Positions 17,695 to 25,700 are shown, counted from the first letter of the stretch. The stretch is 64,000 nucleotides of DNA from Pseudoalteromonas sp. '520P1 No. 423' (GCF_001269985.1 NZ_BBZB01000002.1:1178001-1242000), one strand, 5' to 3'. The notes: generated by a model not told the origin, from the sequence alone. Translations and numbers: made by a program.

Positions 17695-18720
17695 TTATTT
17701 TACATAATCAATTTGATATTCTTTTTCTGAATGTAACAGTGCCCAAATTAAGCGGGCATTCTTTGCAGCTAATGCAACCGTTGCACGTTTAAAACCGCGT
17801 CGTTCAATGAGGTCTTTGACCCACAGACTCGTTCGGTCTGTTTTATTTTTGCAGTTTGCGATTACTGCTCGAGCACCATGTATCAGGCAAGTGCGAATAT
17901 GTTTTTCACCTCGTTTACTGATACGGCCTAATCGCGCAACCCCACCAGTTGAATATTGCCTTGGTACTAAACCAATCCATGCAGCAAAAGAACGACTGGT
18001 ATCAAAATGTTTAGCATCATTTACTGTGGCGACTACGGCTGTTGCAGTGACCTCGCCAATACCTGGAATACTCATAAGCCTTTTGGCGTCTTTCATTTGG
18101 TTGGCGAGTTTGTACAGTTTTCTATCGTATTTGAGTATTTCTGCATTTAAAGATTTAATACTTTGCCATAAATCATTGAGCAATTCACGCGCAAGAAAAG
18201 GTAGGTTATTTTCAGCATCTTCAAGAATACCGTTAATGGCATTTTGTGCAGGGTATCGACCTTTTGGCATGATGATACCGAACTCAGCGAGTAAACCGCG
18301 TAATCGGTTTATACGTGCGGTTCTGTCTTTAATTGCACCTTGTCTGATGCGGTGTAAACACAGCACGGCTTGTTGTTCTTCGCTTTTAATACTGACAAAA
18401 CGTGTTTTTGGTCTTGTAGCTGCTTCGCAAATAGCTTCAGCATCATTGGCGTCATTCTTTTCATTTTGGCGATAGGGAATAACAAATTTAGACGCCATAA
18501 TACGCACATCATGACCGAGTTTGATAAATTCCCTTGCCCAATAGTGGGCACCGGAGCAAGCTTCCATTGCAATAATACAGGGTGGAAGTTGTGTTATTTC
18601 CTCTAATAGCTTGTTTCTTTTGATAGTTTTTCTTAATTTACACTTGTCATGCTTATCAACACCGTGGATACTAAAAACTAATTTGGCTAAATCAATGCCA
18701 ACAACTTTAATTAAAGACAT
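17695..18720 (-). CDS. IS110/IS1111-family DEDD transposase
   Basis: The 341-residue protein has an N-terminal DEDD RuvC-like domain (GIDLAKLVFSIHG near residue 8, AMEACSGAHYW near 51, NDANDAEAI near 92). The C-terminal Transposase_20 domain shows SIPGIGEVTATAVVA, FAAWIGLVPRQYSTGG and GRISKRGEKHIRTCL. Such enzymes work with a structured RNA to insert through a Holliday-junction-like route. The frame is complete and shows no damage, so the element may still be active. It lies antiparallel to the cassette genes. Confidence 0.95.
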   Translation of the reverse strand: MSLIKVVGIDLAKLVFSIHGVDKHDKCKLRKTIKRNKLLEEITQLPPCIIAMEACSGAHYWAREFIKLGHDVRIMASKFVIPYRQNEKNDANDAEAICEAATRPKTRFVSIKSEEQQAVLCLHRIRQGAIKDRTARINRLRGLLAEFGIIMPKGRYPAQNAINGILEDAENNLPFLARELLNDLWQSIKSLNAEILKYDRKLYKLANQMKDAKRLMSIPGIGEVTATAVVATVNDAKHFDTSRSFAAWIGLVPRQYSTGGVARLGRISKRGEKHIRTCLIHGARAVIANCKNKTDRTSLWVKDLIERRGFKRATVALAAKNARLIWALLHSEKEYQIDYVK

Positions 18721-18797
18721 ATGGGCTCTCCATTTTTTGACTGTTTACACTTTCAATATGGCACAAATGCCAATTGGATGGGGAGTCCATATCATTC

Positions 18798-18804
18798 GTT
18801 AGTT
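18798..18804 (+). other. attC: right box of attC site 1
   Basis: GTTAGTT directly follows the 7-base subterminal end of the insertion sequence. It completes the attC that begins at 17324 and marks the start of the next cassette. Confidence 0.7.
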
Positions 18805-18818
18805 TTCTGGAGTTCACA

Positions 18819-19217
18819 ATGAACGATATATATAAATTAAGTATTTTAGCACTTCTTTCCTTTATCTCTGGTTGTGCTGGTCTGACAGGGTTTACTGGTG
18901 CCGATTCTGGCAATAGAGTTGGTGAGTGGGTTGAATATAATGTCAACCACCCCGGGTTGACTGTAAAGATTATCGAACCATTTAGTCAGGAGCTAATGCC
19001 AATTTCTACCATAGGTAAAACGTCACCATCTCCTTTACGACATACTGTAAAGTTCGGCAGACAATCAAATTTCCATAAACTAGAAATTATAGGCAGATAC
19101 CACAAAGATTTGTACCTTGATGGTAGGTTTTATGGTTCTATCTGGACGGGCGATGTAGTCATAAAAGATGGTGTAATGTCGATCGATGGTAAACTAATAT
19201 CAGAAATCGAAAACTAA
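18819..19217 (+). CDS. cassette gene 2: small lipoprotein, unknown function
   Basis: I choose ATG 18819, preceded by CTGGAG at a good distance. An in-frame ATG at 18774 lies inside the insertion sequence. The 132-residue product has a lipoprotein signal (MNDIYKLSILALLSFISGC) with Cys19 as the lipidation site. The rest is a small soluble domain with DLYLDGRFYGSIWTGDVVIKDG near the C-terminus. No family is recognised. The stop codon TAA overlaps the next attC, whose left box is cut by the first group II intron. Confidence 0.75.
   Translation: MNDIYKLSILALLSFISGCAGLTGFTGADSGNRVGEWVEYNVNHPGLTVKIIEPFSQELMPISTIGKTSPSPLRHTVKFGRQSNFHKLEIIGRYHKDLYLDGRFYGSIWTGDVVIKDGVMSIDGKLISEIEN
19212..19216 (+). 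other. attC: left end of attC site 2
   Basis: AACTA joined to AC at 20992 (after removing the intron) gives AACTAAC, a near match to RYYYAAC. The rest of the site is at 20992-21084. Confidence 0.6.
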
Positions 19218-19285
19218 TCGGGTAGCCGGAGGTCTCTAACCTCCAGCCCCCACACCACCCATCATGCGGGTCCGCAATGGGCGGT

Positions 19286-20530
19286 TCATCTCCCGTAATG
19301 AATCTTTATCCAAACATCTCTTAATGATACGAGTCCTTGTTTAGCCAAAAAATCATTGTTGATCGCTATATTGATCCCTTTGGTTTTTGTGCTTCTACCA
19401 GATCCCTTACTTGTGATGCCACATGAAATAGCTAAATATTCACTCACTCCTAGTTTAATTAAACTTCTCACCTTTGTTCGTGGCTTTCGCCATTGACGCC
19501 AATAACACATACGCAATCGACGTCGTATCCAAGCATCAAGATCAACCGCGAATTGATAAACATTGGCTATCAAAAAGTAATCCCCCCAACCACGTAAAAA
19601 TTGTGTGAGTTTATGAATTTGTAGTGTCATAGATATACCCCAATTACGATTGGTGAGCTTCCTGACTTTCTATTTAAATAACTTTAAAGCATTGTCATGT
19701 ATTTTCACCTGTGCGTAACGAAAGGTAAAACCTAGAAACTTCGAGCCTGACACTGGGCCTACTCGACTTTTAGATTCATTTTCAATCAATTTCAAACGTT
19801 TGGTAATGTAATGACTGATATCCTTTTTGACTTGAGTACTCTTACTTTGAGTTTTCACTAAAATGATAATATCATCGGCATAACGCGCAAACTTGAGTTG
19901 CTCATTAGATAGCTTCTTGTCCAATTCATCTAATAAAATGTTAGATAGTAATGGAGACAGTGGCCCACCTTGCGGTACGCCTTTATCCGATGCAAACCAA
20001 AGACCGGTTTCAACTTCTGCTATGCCTGCTCGTAAATATTTACCGAGCAGTCGCATGAGTGATTTATCTTTGATTTTACGACCAATGCGGTTCATTAACA
20101 TGTCATGATTTACTTCATCGAAAAACTTCGATAAATCAATATCAACCGCAGTCTTAAAACCTTGTTTAACACAAGATTGAACATAACTTACTGCCTGACT
20201 TGCTCTTTTACCCGGGCGATACCCATAACTATGAGATGAAAATAGTGGTTCAAAGTACGGAGTTATTACTTGAGAAATGGCTTGTTGGATCATTCTGTCG
20301 ATAACAGAGGGGATCCCAAGTAATCGCTCACCACCATCCGATTTGAGAATACGTACCCGTTTAACCGGAAGAGGTTGGTAAGTCTCATCGAGGATCTTAG
20401 ATTTAATTTCTTGCCAGTGTTGCACAGCAAACGCGTTAAACTCATCGATTTTCATGTTATCAATGCCCGGTGCGCCTTTATTGGATTTTACATGTTGCCA
20501 TGCTGTGCCAATGTTCAGGTCGCTGAGCAT
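19286..20530 (-). pseudogene. group II intron reverse transcriptase/maturase, copy 1, with one amber stop
   Basis: The frame runs from ATG 20530 and reads through finger and palm motifs: GAPGIDNM, YRPGKRASQAV, GVPQGGPLSPLLSNI and the catalytic YADD. An in-frame TAG near 19672 stops it after 286 residues. The same frame continues to 19286 with the maturase domain (LRGWGDYFLIANVYQ) and thumb region. The second copy has GAG at this codon, so the stop is a single base change. The intact protein would be 414 residues. In-frame stops lie just upstream of the ATG in the chosen frame. The reverse transcriptase core is intact, but splicing and mobility should be lost or depend on another maturase. Confidence 0.85.
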
Positions 20531-20991
20531 TTGGCTACTACGCCGTCTGCTGACTTCTGTTTAATCACTTATAAGATTACTCAGATAAGCGCGATTGATT
20601 TGTTATCTTATATTCGCTCAACCAATTCGATAACTAAACTGATTGCCAAGGCTTGATCGACCAGTTGCCTCACTGGTTACTTTATCAATTGCATGTTAAA
20701 CAGATCTCCCCGGATAATTGCATTCACTTTCTCTGCACTGCTGCATCATTTACGGTAGCCGTTAGATCACTTGGCTTCGTTGTCTTGTGCCAACTTGCCT
20801 CCAGCCTACGCCTAGTATGATATTTTTGTTCATCAGATCGCAGATTTGCTAGCGGCTTCCTCCGGACTATCTCTCACGATTTAGCCCTTGCCATTCGCTA
20901 GTAGTTAGCGTTTAATAACAGCATGTTAGTAAACGGTGATCTTCCTACAGAGGACTTTCACCTCATTAGTAAATGCCCATGCCGGGCGTAC
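20531..20991 (-). ncRNA. 5' ribozyme domains of group II intron copy 1
   Basis: About 460 non-coding bases precede the maturase frame. They carry the expected intron RNA start (GTACGCCCGGCATGGGC) and several short stems, including GTGAAAGTCC and ATAGTCCGGAGGAAG segments typical of bacterial group II domains I-IV. The segment is almost identical in copy 2 and has no indels relative to it. Confidence 0.65.
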
Positions 20992-21084
20992 ACAAGTCAA
21001 AGCACGCGGACTTGGTAAAGCTGTCACCTTTTTTGTTCCAAAAAAGCCGCCAACTTCACCAAGCCGGTGTTTGAGGCGTTATGT
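20992..21084 (+). other. attC: attC site 2, main part
   Basis: CTTGGTAAAGCTG (21011-21023) pairs imperfectly with CAACTTCACCAAG (21051-21063), the bulged stem that lets integron integrases choose the strand. The right box is GTTATGT (21078-21084) in the context GGCGTTATG. This attC is of a different type from sites 1, 3 and 4, so its cassette probably came from another array. Confidence 0.82.
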
Positions 21085-21140
21085 TTCTAATGGCAGATCA
21101 TATTTTTAATCTATCTATAACAATAATGAGGAAAAACTCT

Positions 21141-21467
21141 ATGAAAAAACTAATCACTTTATTAACTTTTTTATGTGCCGCATCGGCTCAAGCTGCTGTT
21201 GTAACATCAGGGCCTGTAGAACTTGGGAATATTCAAATTATTGATGATGCAAATCCTAGAGTATATCTAGGTGGTGTTACTCTTGATGGAACAGCTCTTG
21301 GTTGTGACAATAACATTCCAGTTATCCTCCTCAACACTTCACGAGGTGCTTTAATGTATGAAACATTACTTTCTGCCAAAAAAGCTGGTCAAAAAGTTAA
21401 CTTAGTTGCGAGCAAATGCTGGGATATATACTCTACTCCTATAGTTTACTCGATTTACACTCACTAA
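21141..21467 (+). CDS. cassette gene 3: small exported protein, unknown function
   Basis: ATG 21141 has a good ribosome binding site (ATGAGG, about 8 bases upstream). The in-frame ATG at 21081 lies in the attC box. The product is 108 residues with a clear signal peptide (MKKLITLLTFLCAASAQA) and a short mature protein of mixed strands containing two Cys, in LGCDNN and SKCWDI, which could form a disulfide in the periplasm. No family is recognised. It lies alone in its cassette between attC 2 and attC 3. Confidence 0.75.
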   Translation: MKKLITLLTFLCAASAQAAVVTSGPVELGNIQIIDDANPRVYLGGVTLDGTALGCDNNIPVILLNTSRGALMYETLLSAKKAGQKVNLVASKCWDIYSTPIVYSIYTH

Positions 21468-21479
21468 TTAGTAGTAAAA

Positions 21480-21484
21480 ACATA
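21480..21484 (+). other. attC: left end of attC site 3
   Basis: ACATA here joins AC at 23282 once the second intron is removed, giving ACATAAC as the left box of attC 3. Confidence 0.55.
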
Positions 21485-23281
21485 ATCGGGTAGCCGGGGG
21501 TCTCTAACCTCCAGCCCCCACACCACCCATCATGCGGGTCCGCAATGGGCGGTTCATCTCCCGTAATGAATCTTTATCCAAACATCTCTTAATGATACGA
21601 GTCCTTGTTTAGCCAAAAAATCATTGTTGATCGCTATATTGATCCCTTTGGTTTTTGAGCTTCTACAAGGTCCTTCGCCTAAAGCGCCTACTTTTGGTAC
21701 TTGTGATGCCACATGAAATAGCTAAATATTCACTCACTCCTAGTTTAATTAAACTTCTCACCTTTGTTCGTGGCTTTCGCCATTGACGCCAATAACACAT
21801 ACGCAATCGACGTCGTATCCAAGCATCTAGATCAACCGCGAGTTGATAAACATTGGCTATCAAAAAGTAATCCCCCCAACCACGTAAAAATTGTGTGAGT
21901 TTATGAATTTGTAGTGTCATAGATATACCCCAATTACGATTGGTGAGCTTCCTGACTTTCTCTTTAAATAACTTTAAAGCATTGTCATGTATTTTCACCT
22001 GTGCGTAACGAAAGGTAAAACCTAGAAACTTCGAGCCTGACACTGGGCCTACTCGACTTTTAGATTCATTTACAATCAATTTCAAACGTTTGGTAATGTA
22101 ATGACTGATATCCTTTTTGACTTGAGTACCCTTACTTTTAGTTTTCACTAAAATGATAATATCATCGTCATAACGCGCAAACTTGAGTTGCTCATTAGAT
22201 AGCTTCTTGTCCAATTCATCTAATAAAATGTTAGATAGTAATGGAGACAGTGGCTCACCTTGCGGTACGCCTTTATCCGATGCAAACCAAAGACCGGTTT
22301 CAACTTCTGCTATGCCTGCACGTAAATATTTACCGAGCAGTCGCATGAGTGATTCATCTTTGATTTTACGACCAATGCGGTTCATTAACATGTCATGACT
22401 TACTTCATCGAAAAACTTCGATAAATCAATATCAACCGCAGTCTTAAAACCTTGTTTAACACAAGATTAAACATAACTTACTGCCTGACTTGCTCTTTTA
22501 CCTGGCCGATACCCATAACTATGAGATGAAAATAGTGGTTCAAAGTACGGAGTTATTACTTGAGAAATGGCTTGTTGGATCATTCTGTCGATAACAGAGG
22601 GGATCCCAAGCAATCGCTCACCACCATCCGATTTGGGAATACGTACCCGTTTAACCGGAAGAGGTTGGTAAGTCTCATCGAGTATCTTAGATTTAATCCC
22701 TTGCCAGTGTTGCACAGCAAACGCGTTAAACTCATCGATTTTCATGTTATCAATGCCCGGTGCGCCTTTATTGGATTTTACATGTTGCCATGCTGTGCCA
22801 ATGTTCAGGTCGCTGAGCATTTGGCTACTATGCCGTCTGCTGACTTCTGTTTAATCACTTATAAGATTACTCAGATAAACGCGATTGATTTGTTATCTTA
22901 TATTCGCTCAACCAATTCGATAACTAAACTGATTGCCAAGGCTTGATCGACCAGTTGCCTCACTGGTTACTTTATCAATTGCATGTTAAACAGATCTCCC
23001 CGGATAATTGCATTCACTTTCTGTGCACTGCTGCATCATTTACGGTGGCCGTTAGATCACTTGGCTTCGTTGTCTTGTGCCAACTCGCCTCCAGCCTACG
23101 CCTCATATGATATTTTTGTTCATCAACTCGCAGATTTGCTAGCGGCTTCCTCCGGACTATCTCTCACGATTTAGCCCTTGCCATTCGCTAGTAGTTAGCG
23201 TTTAATAACAGCATGTTAGTAAACGGTGATCTTCCTACAGAGGACTTTCACCTCATTAGTAAATGCCCATGCCGGGCGTAC
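21485..23281 (-). mobile_element. group II intron copy 2, inserted in attC site 3
   Basis: This is a nearly identical second copy of the intron at 19217-20991, in the same orientation and at the same kind of site (TTGT/TA on the minus strand, inside the left box of an attC). It is 1,797 bases, exactly 22 longer than copy 1. The difference is one insertion in the maturase C-terminus near 21668-21699. Removing it restores a complete attC 3. The two copies differ otherwise by scattered point changes. Confidence 0.82.
21663..22820 (-). pseudogene. group II intron reverse transcriptase/maturase, copy 2, multiply damaged
   Basis: The frame starts at ATG 22820. Codon 118 is TAA where copy 1 has CAA (Gln). 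It continues in frame to a catalytic motif that reads YDDD instead of YADD, and GVPQGEP instead of GVPQGGP. A 22-base insertion near 21668-21699 then shifts the frame, so the C-terminus reads TSTKSRRFRRRTL and stops early. Three independent lesions make an active enzyme very unlikely. The codon that is amber in copy 1 is intact here (GAG). Confidence 0.85.
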
Positions 23282-23378
23282 ACAAGTGCCTAAACTAAGG
23301 ACGAAAAAACAGCAGGCTTGCGCTCCTTCGTCGCTAATTTTAGCCTGCTATTTCCGCCTGTTAAGTCGGGCGTTATAA
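23282..23378 (+). other. attC: attC site 3, main part
   Basis: AGCAGGCT (23311-23318) and AGCCTGCT (23342-23349) form a perfect stem. The right end is GGGCGTTATAA with the box GTTATAA (23372-23378). The AAGGACGAAAAAACAG segment closely matches AAGGACAAAAAACAG of attC 1 and AAGGACAAGAAACAG of attC 4, so these three sites are one family. Confidence 0.8.
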
Positions 23379-23394
23379 AGCATAATGATATTTC

Positions 23395-23646
23395 GTGAAA
23401 AAATTGCCACCAAAAGAACTTTGTTCGTTGTTTGCTGTAGTAGGTTTTGGAGCTGGTTTATTATTAGGGTTATTTGCATATTTTTACTCTTTGATTAAAG
23501 GTGAGGGATTTTTGTATGCTTCAATAAACCTAATAGTACCCCCATTTGCTTATATGGTTAGTCTACTTATCACTTCAGCGTTTGGTTATCCTTTTTATTC
23601 TTTGTTCTGTTCCAGAAAGAAAAAGGGAAAAAAAGCTGATGAGTAA
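23395..23646 (+). CDS. cassette gene 4: small two-helix membrane protein
   Basis: GTG 23395 starts an 83-residue protein; no ATG gives a usable frame, and the ribosome binding site is poor. Two membrane helices are evident (about 10-34 and 43-70), with a very basic C-terminus (SRKKKGKKADE) that would face the cytoplasm. The start lies 17 bases after the right box of attC 3, the normal position for a cassette gene. No family is recognised. Confidence 0.6.
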   Translation: MKKLPPKELCSLFAVVGFGAGLLLGLFAYFYSLIKGEGFLYASINLIVPPFAYMVSLLITSAFGYPFYSLFCSRKKKGKKADE

Positions 23647-23649
23647 ATG

Positions 23650-23745
23650 CAATATAAGTCATTTGAAAGGACAAGAAACAGTTTGCTGTTTTCGTTCCTC
23701 AACATTTTAGCAAACAATTTTTTGCCGCTTAAAACGGCGTAGCGG
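23650..23745 (+). other. attC: degenerate attC site 4 at the end of the array
   Basis: The body matches the attC 1/attC 3 family: AAGGACAAGAAACAG, then GTTTGCT (23681-23687) pairing with AGCAAAC (23709-23715), then GCCGCTTAAAACGGC. The boxes are damaged. The left end reads ATATAAG where a YYYAAC box is expected, and the right end reads GGCGTAGC instead of GGCGTTAGC. The site may no longer recombine. Confidence 0.6.
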
Positions 23746-23754
23746 ATACAAATC

Positions 23755-23801
23755 ACTGTAAGGCCGAAATATGGTAAAAGTGAACTGTACAAAATACCCC
23801 A
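23755..23801 (+). repeat. 47-base repeat, copy 1
   Basis: This segment (ACTGTAAGGCCGAAATATGG ... AAAATACCCCA) is repeated exactly at 24250-24296 in the same orientation. The pair brackets the YHS-like gene. Confidence 0.85.
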
Positions 23802-23803
23802 GA

Positions 23804-23825
23804 TTGATGCGGTTATCCGCATCAA
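23804..23825. repeat. perfect hairpin next to the 47-base and 45-base repeats
   Basis: TTGATGCGG (23804-23812) and CCGCATCAA (23817-23825) pair perfectly around TTAT. The hairpin starts three bases after the 47-base repeat and overlaps the start of the right copy of the 45-base repeat. There is no T run, so it is not a normal terminator. Confidence 0.6.
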
Positions 23826-23865
23826 AATAACTAAGTGTGCTCGGTTTTGCCGAGCAAAATATAAA
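23821..23865 (+). repeat. right copy of the 45-base direct repeat bounding the cassette region
   Basis: ATCAAAATAACTAAGT followed by the hairpin GCTCGG-TTTTG-CCGAGC and AAAATATAAA. It matches 16364-16408 at 42 of 45 positions. Here the hairpin stem is perfect, whereas the left copy has a mismatch. Confidence 0.75.
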
Positions 23866-23916
23866 ATTTTAAAAACCCGACCATTGAATACAAGATTGTA
23901 AATGTGTCTTTGATAG

Positions 23917-23954
23917 ACGGAAAAAGTCCGTGTTAAAACACGGAATAAATCCGC
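23917..23954. repeat. chain of overlapping CGGA/TCCG dyads upstream of the YHS-like gene
   Basis: CCGTGTT-AA-AACACGG (23928-23943) is flanked on both sides by CGGA-N5-TCCG dyads that share its arms. Several alternative hairpins can form. It lies 60-95 bases upstream of the gene start and could be a leader or operator. Confidence 0.35.
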
Positions 23955-24011
23955 CTATTAAGCTTTTATGTGTTTCAATTAGTTGCTTAAAGAGTTACAA
24001 GGAGTCAAATT

Positions 24012-24215
24012 ATGTCTAATACAGCGATTAATAAATTCTGTCCTCGTTCAGGAAAAATAGTTGAAGTTGATTCTCTAGCACTGTATCGCGGATTTACTGT
24101 TGGTTTTTGTAATCCTGGCTGTAGGGACGACTTTGCTGGAAATATAAATGTTCGCCCAAACGACACAAACTACTTTGATGTACTTATTAAGGAAAATGAG
24201 TTGGCTCAAAAGTAA
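24012..24215 (+). CDS. small Cys-rich YHS/TRASH-like metal-binding-type protein
   Basis: The 67-residue protein has the pattern NKFCPRSGK (residues 7-15) and GFCNPGCRDDFAGN (31-44), then RPNDTNYFDVLIKE. This belongs to a family of small proteins often loosely annotated as glutathione S-transferase. The Cys layout resembles YHS/TRASH-type metal-binding domains, and a role in binding a metal is an inference. The ribosome binding site AAGGAG is excellent. It lies between two exact copies of a 47-base repeat, just beyond the last attC, and so may be an additional cassette-like insertion. Confidence 0.75.
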   Translation: MSNTAINKFCPRSGKIVEVDSLALYRGFTVGFCNPGCRDDFAGNINVRPNDTNYFDVLIKENELAQK

Positions 24216-24249
24216 TAAACACATACAAGCTAATAAACAAGAACAAATA

Positions 24250-24296
24250 ACTGTAAGGCCGAAATATGGTAAAAGTGAACTGTACAAAATACCCCA
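24250..24296 (+). repeat. 47-base repeat, copy 2
   Basis: Exact second copy of 23755-23801. It follows the YHS-like gene by 34 bases. Confidence 0.85.
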
Positions 24297-24341
24297 AAGT
24301 GATTCAAAAGCGCCTATATTTTGATTCGTCGACCTAACAAA

Positions 24342-24358
24342 GCGGCTTTATAGGCCGC
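24342..24358 (+). terminator. weak hairpin, possible terminator
   Basis: GCGGC and GCCGC pair around a short AT loop. The downstream sequence ATTACATTGTTTTATTAA is T-rich but has no clean T run. Confidence 0.3.
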
Positions 24359-24846
24359 ATTACATTGTTTTATTAATAAGGTTTTATCACTCAAAACCGT
24401 GCAAAACATATATATTTTGATTCATTGCTAAAAATAGCTCCAATAAAAGTCTTATATATCAATAATAGTAGTTCTTTAAATTAGTAAAAATAAGTCTCAC
24501 TTTGTAACTAATAAAGTAGCTGAAGATAGTTAGATAATAAATGATTCAACAGCTTTTTATGATTTGTTTATTGTTAATCCTGCATTAAATTTAACAAAAC
24601 GAATAAGTATTCCTAAACCTTAACTCTAATAATTGTGTTTTATGGGTTATGGGTTATGGTAAATCACTACAAAAGTTTAAAATAGATGATGTAACTTAGC
24701 GTATTGTTTATGTCAGACTTAAAAAATTAAAAAACAGGAATAAAATGCAACGTCTGTGCTATTTGCATTGAACAGTCATTAGCTTCTTTTAAAAATTAAA
24801 ATATAAAGCAGTGTATTGCACTGCTCGACTAATCTTGTTTATACTA
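24359..24846. other. non-coding region between the cassette region and gene debris
   Basis: Very AT-rich. I find no reading frame or RNA gene. The 13-mer TATATTTTGATTC occurs at about 24316 and 24408, but this is weak. It probably contains decayed sequence. Confidence 0.4.
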
Positions 24847-25301
24847 AAACTCGTTAAAGAAGGAAAGATTGATGTCTTGCTCTGTCCTGCCAAAGCTGAA
24901 GCCCCGACTTTAAAATATCCAAAAGAAGAAATAGGTATTCAACGTATGTTTTTTCTCTTCCTTTTATTCTAACTGGCAATATCAAGGTGCATCATCACTT
25001 TCAGATATGCAAATAGGCATAGGGAACGATACGTCTATTGAAGAGCTAAACGATTATGTCAAAACCCACCCTGAACAATTTCAGTTTCAGCCTTATCTTG
25101 GTCGTTATATAAAACAAAGCATAGGCAAACTTGATAAAAAAACGCATTGATGCTTTGTTATTTACCTACAATACAACCATGCATGAGTTAAATAAAATGC
25201 AACTTTCACATACATATCGCAATGCGGGTTGTGTTAATACGACAAATATTTATATGGCATTTACGCCCCAAGCACACAAAGAAAATATCAGGATGTTTTA
25301 G
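24847..25301 (+). pseudogene. decayed periplasmic substrate-binding-protein-like gene (SBP_bac_3 type)
   Basis: Three frames must be joined. The first reads EGKIDVLLCPAKAEAPTLKY and stops near 24970. A second reads SNWQYQGASSLSDMQIGIGN, then EELNDYVKTHPEQFQFQPYL, and stops near 25148. A third reads [20 protein letters not shown], then [17 protein letters not shown], to a stop at 25299. Together they match the ligand-binding fold of ABC-type amino-acid-binding-like proteins of Alteromonadales. There is no start or signal peptide, so the N-terminus is lost and at least two frameshifts are present. Confidence 0.65.
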
Positions 25302-25700
25302 AAGTATGCAAGGCGCAGAGATGTTTTGTTTGATCAGAAGCTATTTATCGACTTGCAGAAAACAATATGTATCTGCAAGCCTATCTCTTGAATTGCTATG
25401 CAAAAATCAGCCAAAATATTCTTTAGAAGAACAAGCCCAATAATGGCAGTTTATAGGAAAAAACCAAGCAACAAACACTCCTTGTTCAACAAGCTTTTAT
25501 AGGTGCATTTTCAAAAGCGATATATATCCGTATCAATACTGAATTTCTATTATCTGAAGATCTGGTGGGTGTCTGATTTTCTCCTTTAGGTATAAGTAAA
25601 GGGATGGTAAAAGAAATGGGGGCGCAATTGCATATTACCGATAAATTAGTGCTTTGCAGGATATTATGTCGTCAAAGTATTTCAGATCTAACGGTTTAAA
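25302..25700 (+). pseudogene. further decayed coding sequence, family not recognised
   Basis: Fragments such as [20 protein letters not shown] and LLVQQAFIGAFSKAIYIRIN can be read in different frames with stops between them. They have the composition of real protein, but I cannot assign a family. Probably debris of one or two lost genes. Confidence 0.35.

Larger units (their letters stand above)
17416..18797 (-). mobile_element. IS110-family insertion sequence, IS1111 subgroup (attC-targeting type)
   Basis: The element is about 1,382 bases. Subterminal inverted repeats ATGGACTCCCC (17419-17429) and GGGGAGTCCAT (18780-18790) lie 3 bases and 7 bases from the ends, the spacing known for the IS1111 subgroup. 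It carries one DEDD transposase on the minus strand and a 280-base non-coding end. It sits exactly between the body of attC 1 and its right box GTTAG. Target and repeats fit the IS1111-attC group, which is known to insert in attC sites in a fixed position and orientation. No target duplication is visible, as expected for the family. Confidence 0.88.
19217..20991 (-). mobile_element. group II intron copy 1, inserted in attC site 2
   Basis: Read on the minus strand the element begins GTACGCCCGGCATGGGC near 20991. It runs through a long structured RNA region into a maturase frame and ends with a domain V-like hairpin (ACCGCCCAT ... ATGGGTGGT) and CCGGCTACCCGAT at 19217. Removing 1,775 bases rejoins TTGT and TA on the minus strand, the target reported for attC-associated group IIC introns, and restores attC 2. 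The intron is antiparallel to the cassette genes, as known for this group. End points may be off by two bases. Class assignment rests on target site and gross layout. Confidence 0.82.

Noticed and set aside
17807..18475. Long open frame on the plus strand inside the insertion sequence
   Set aside because: It is antisense to the intact IS110-type transposase, has no recognisable product and no start signal.
23595..24287. Minus-strand frames 23595-23825 and 24075-24287 sharing the peptide YSSLLPYFGLTVIC
   Set aside because: The shared peptide is only the translation of the 47-base repeat; the rest is antisense to better genes.
16364..24300. CRISPR array as an explanation of the repeats
   Set aside because: Repeats are few, long and unevenly spaced, no cas genes are present, and the spacing units contain genes and attC sites.
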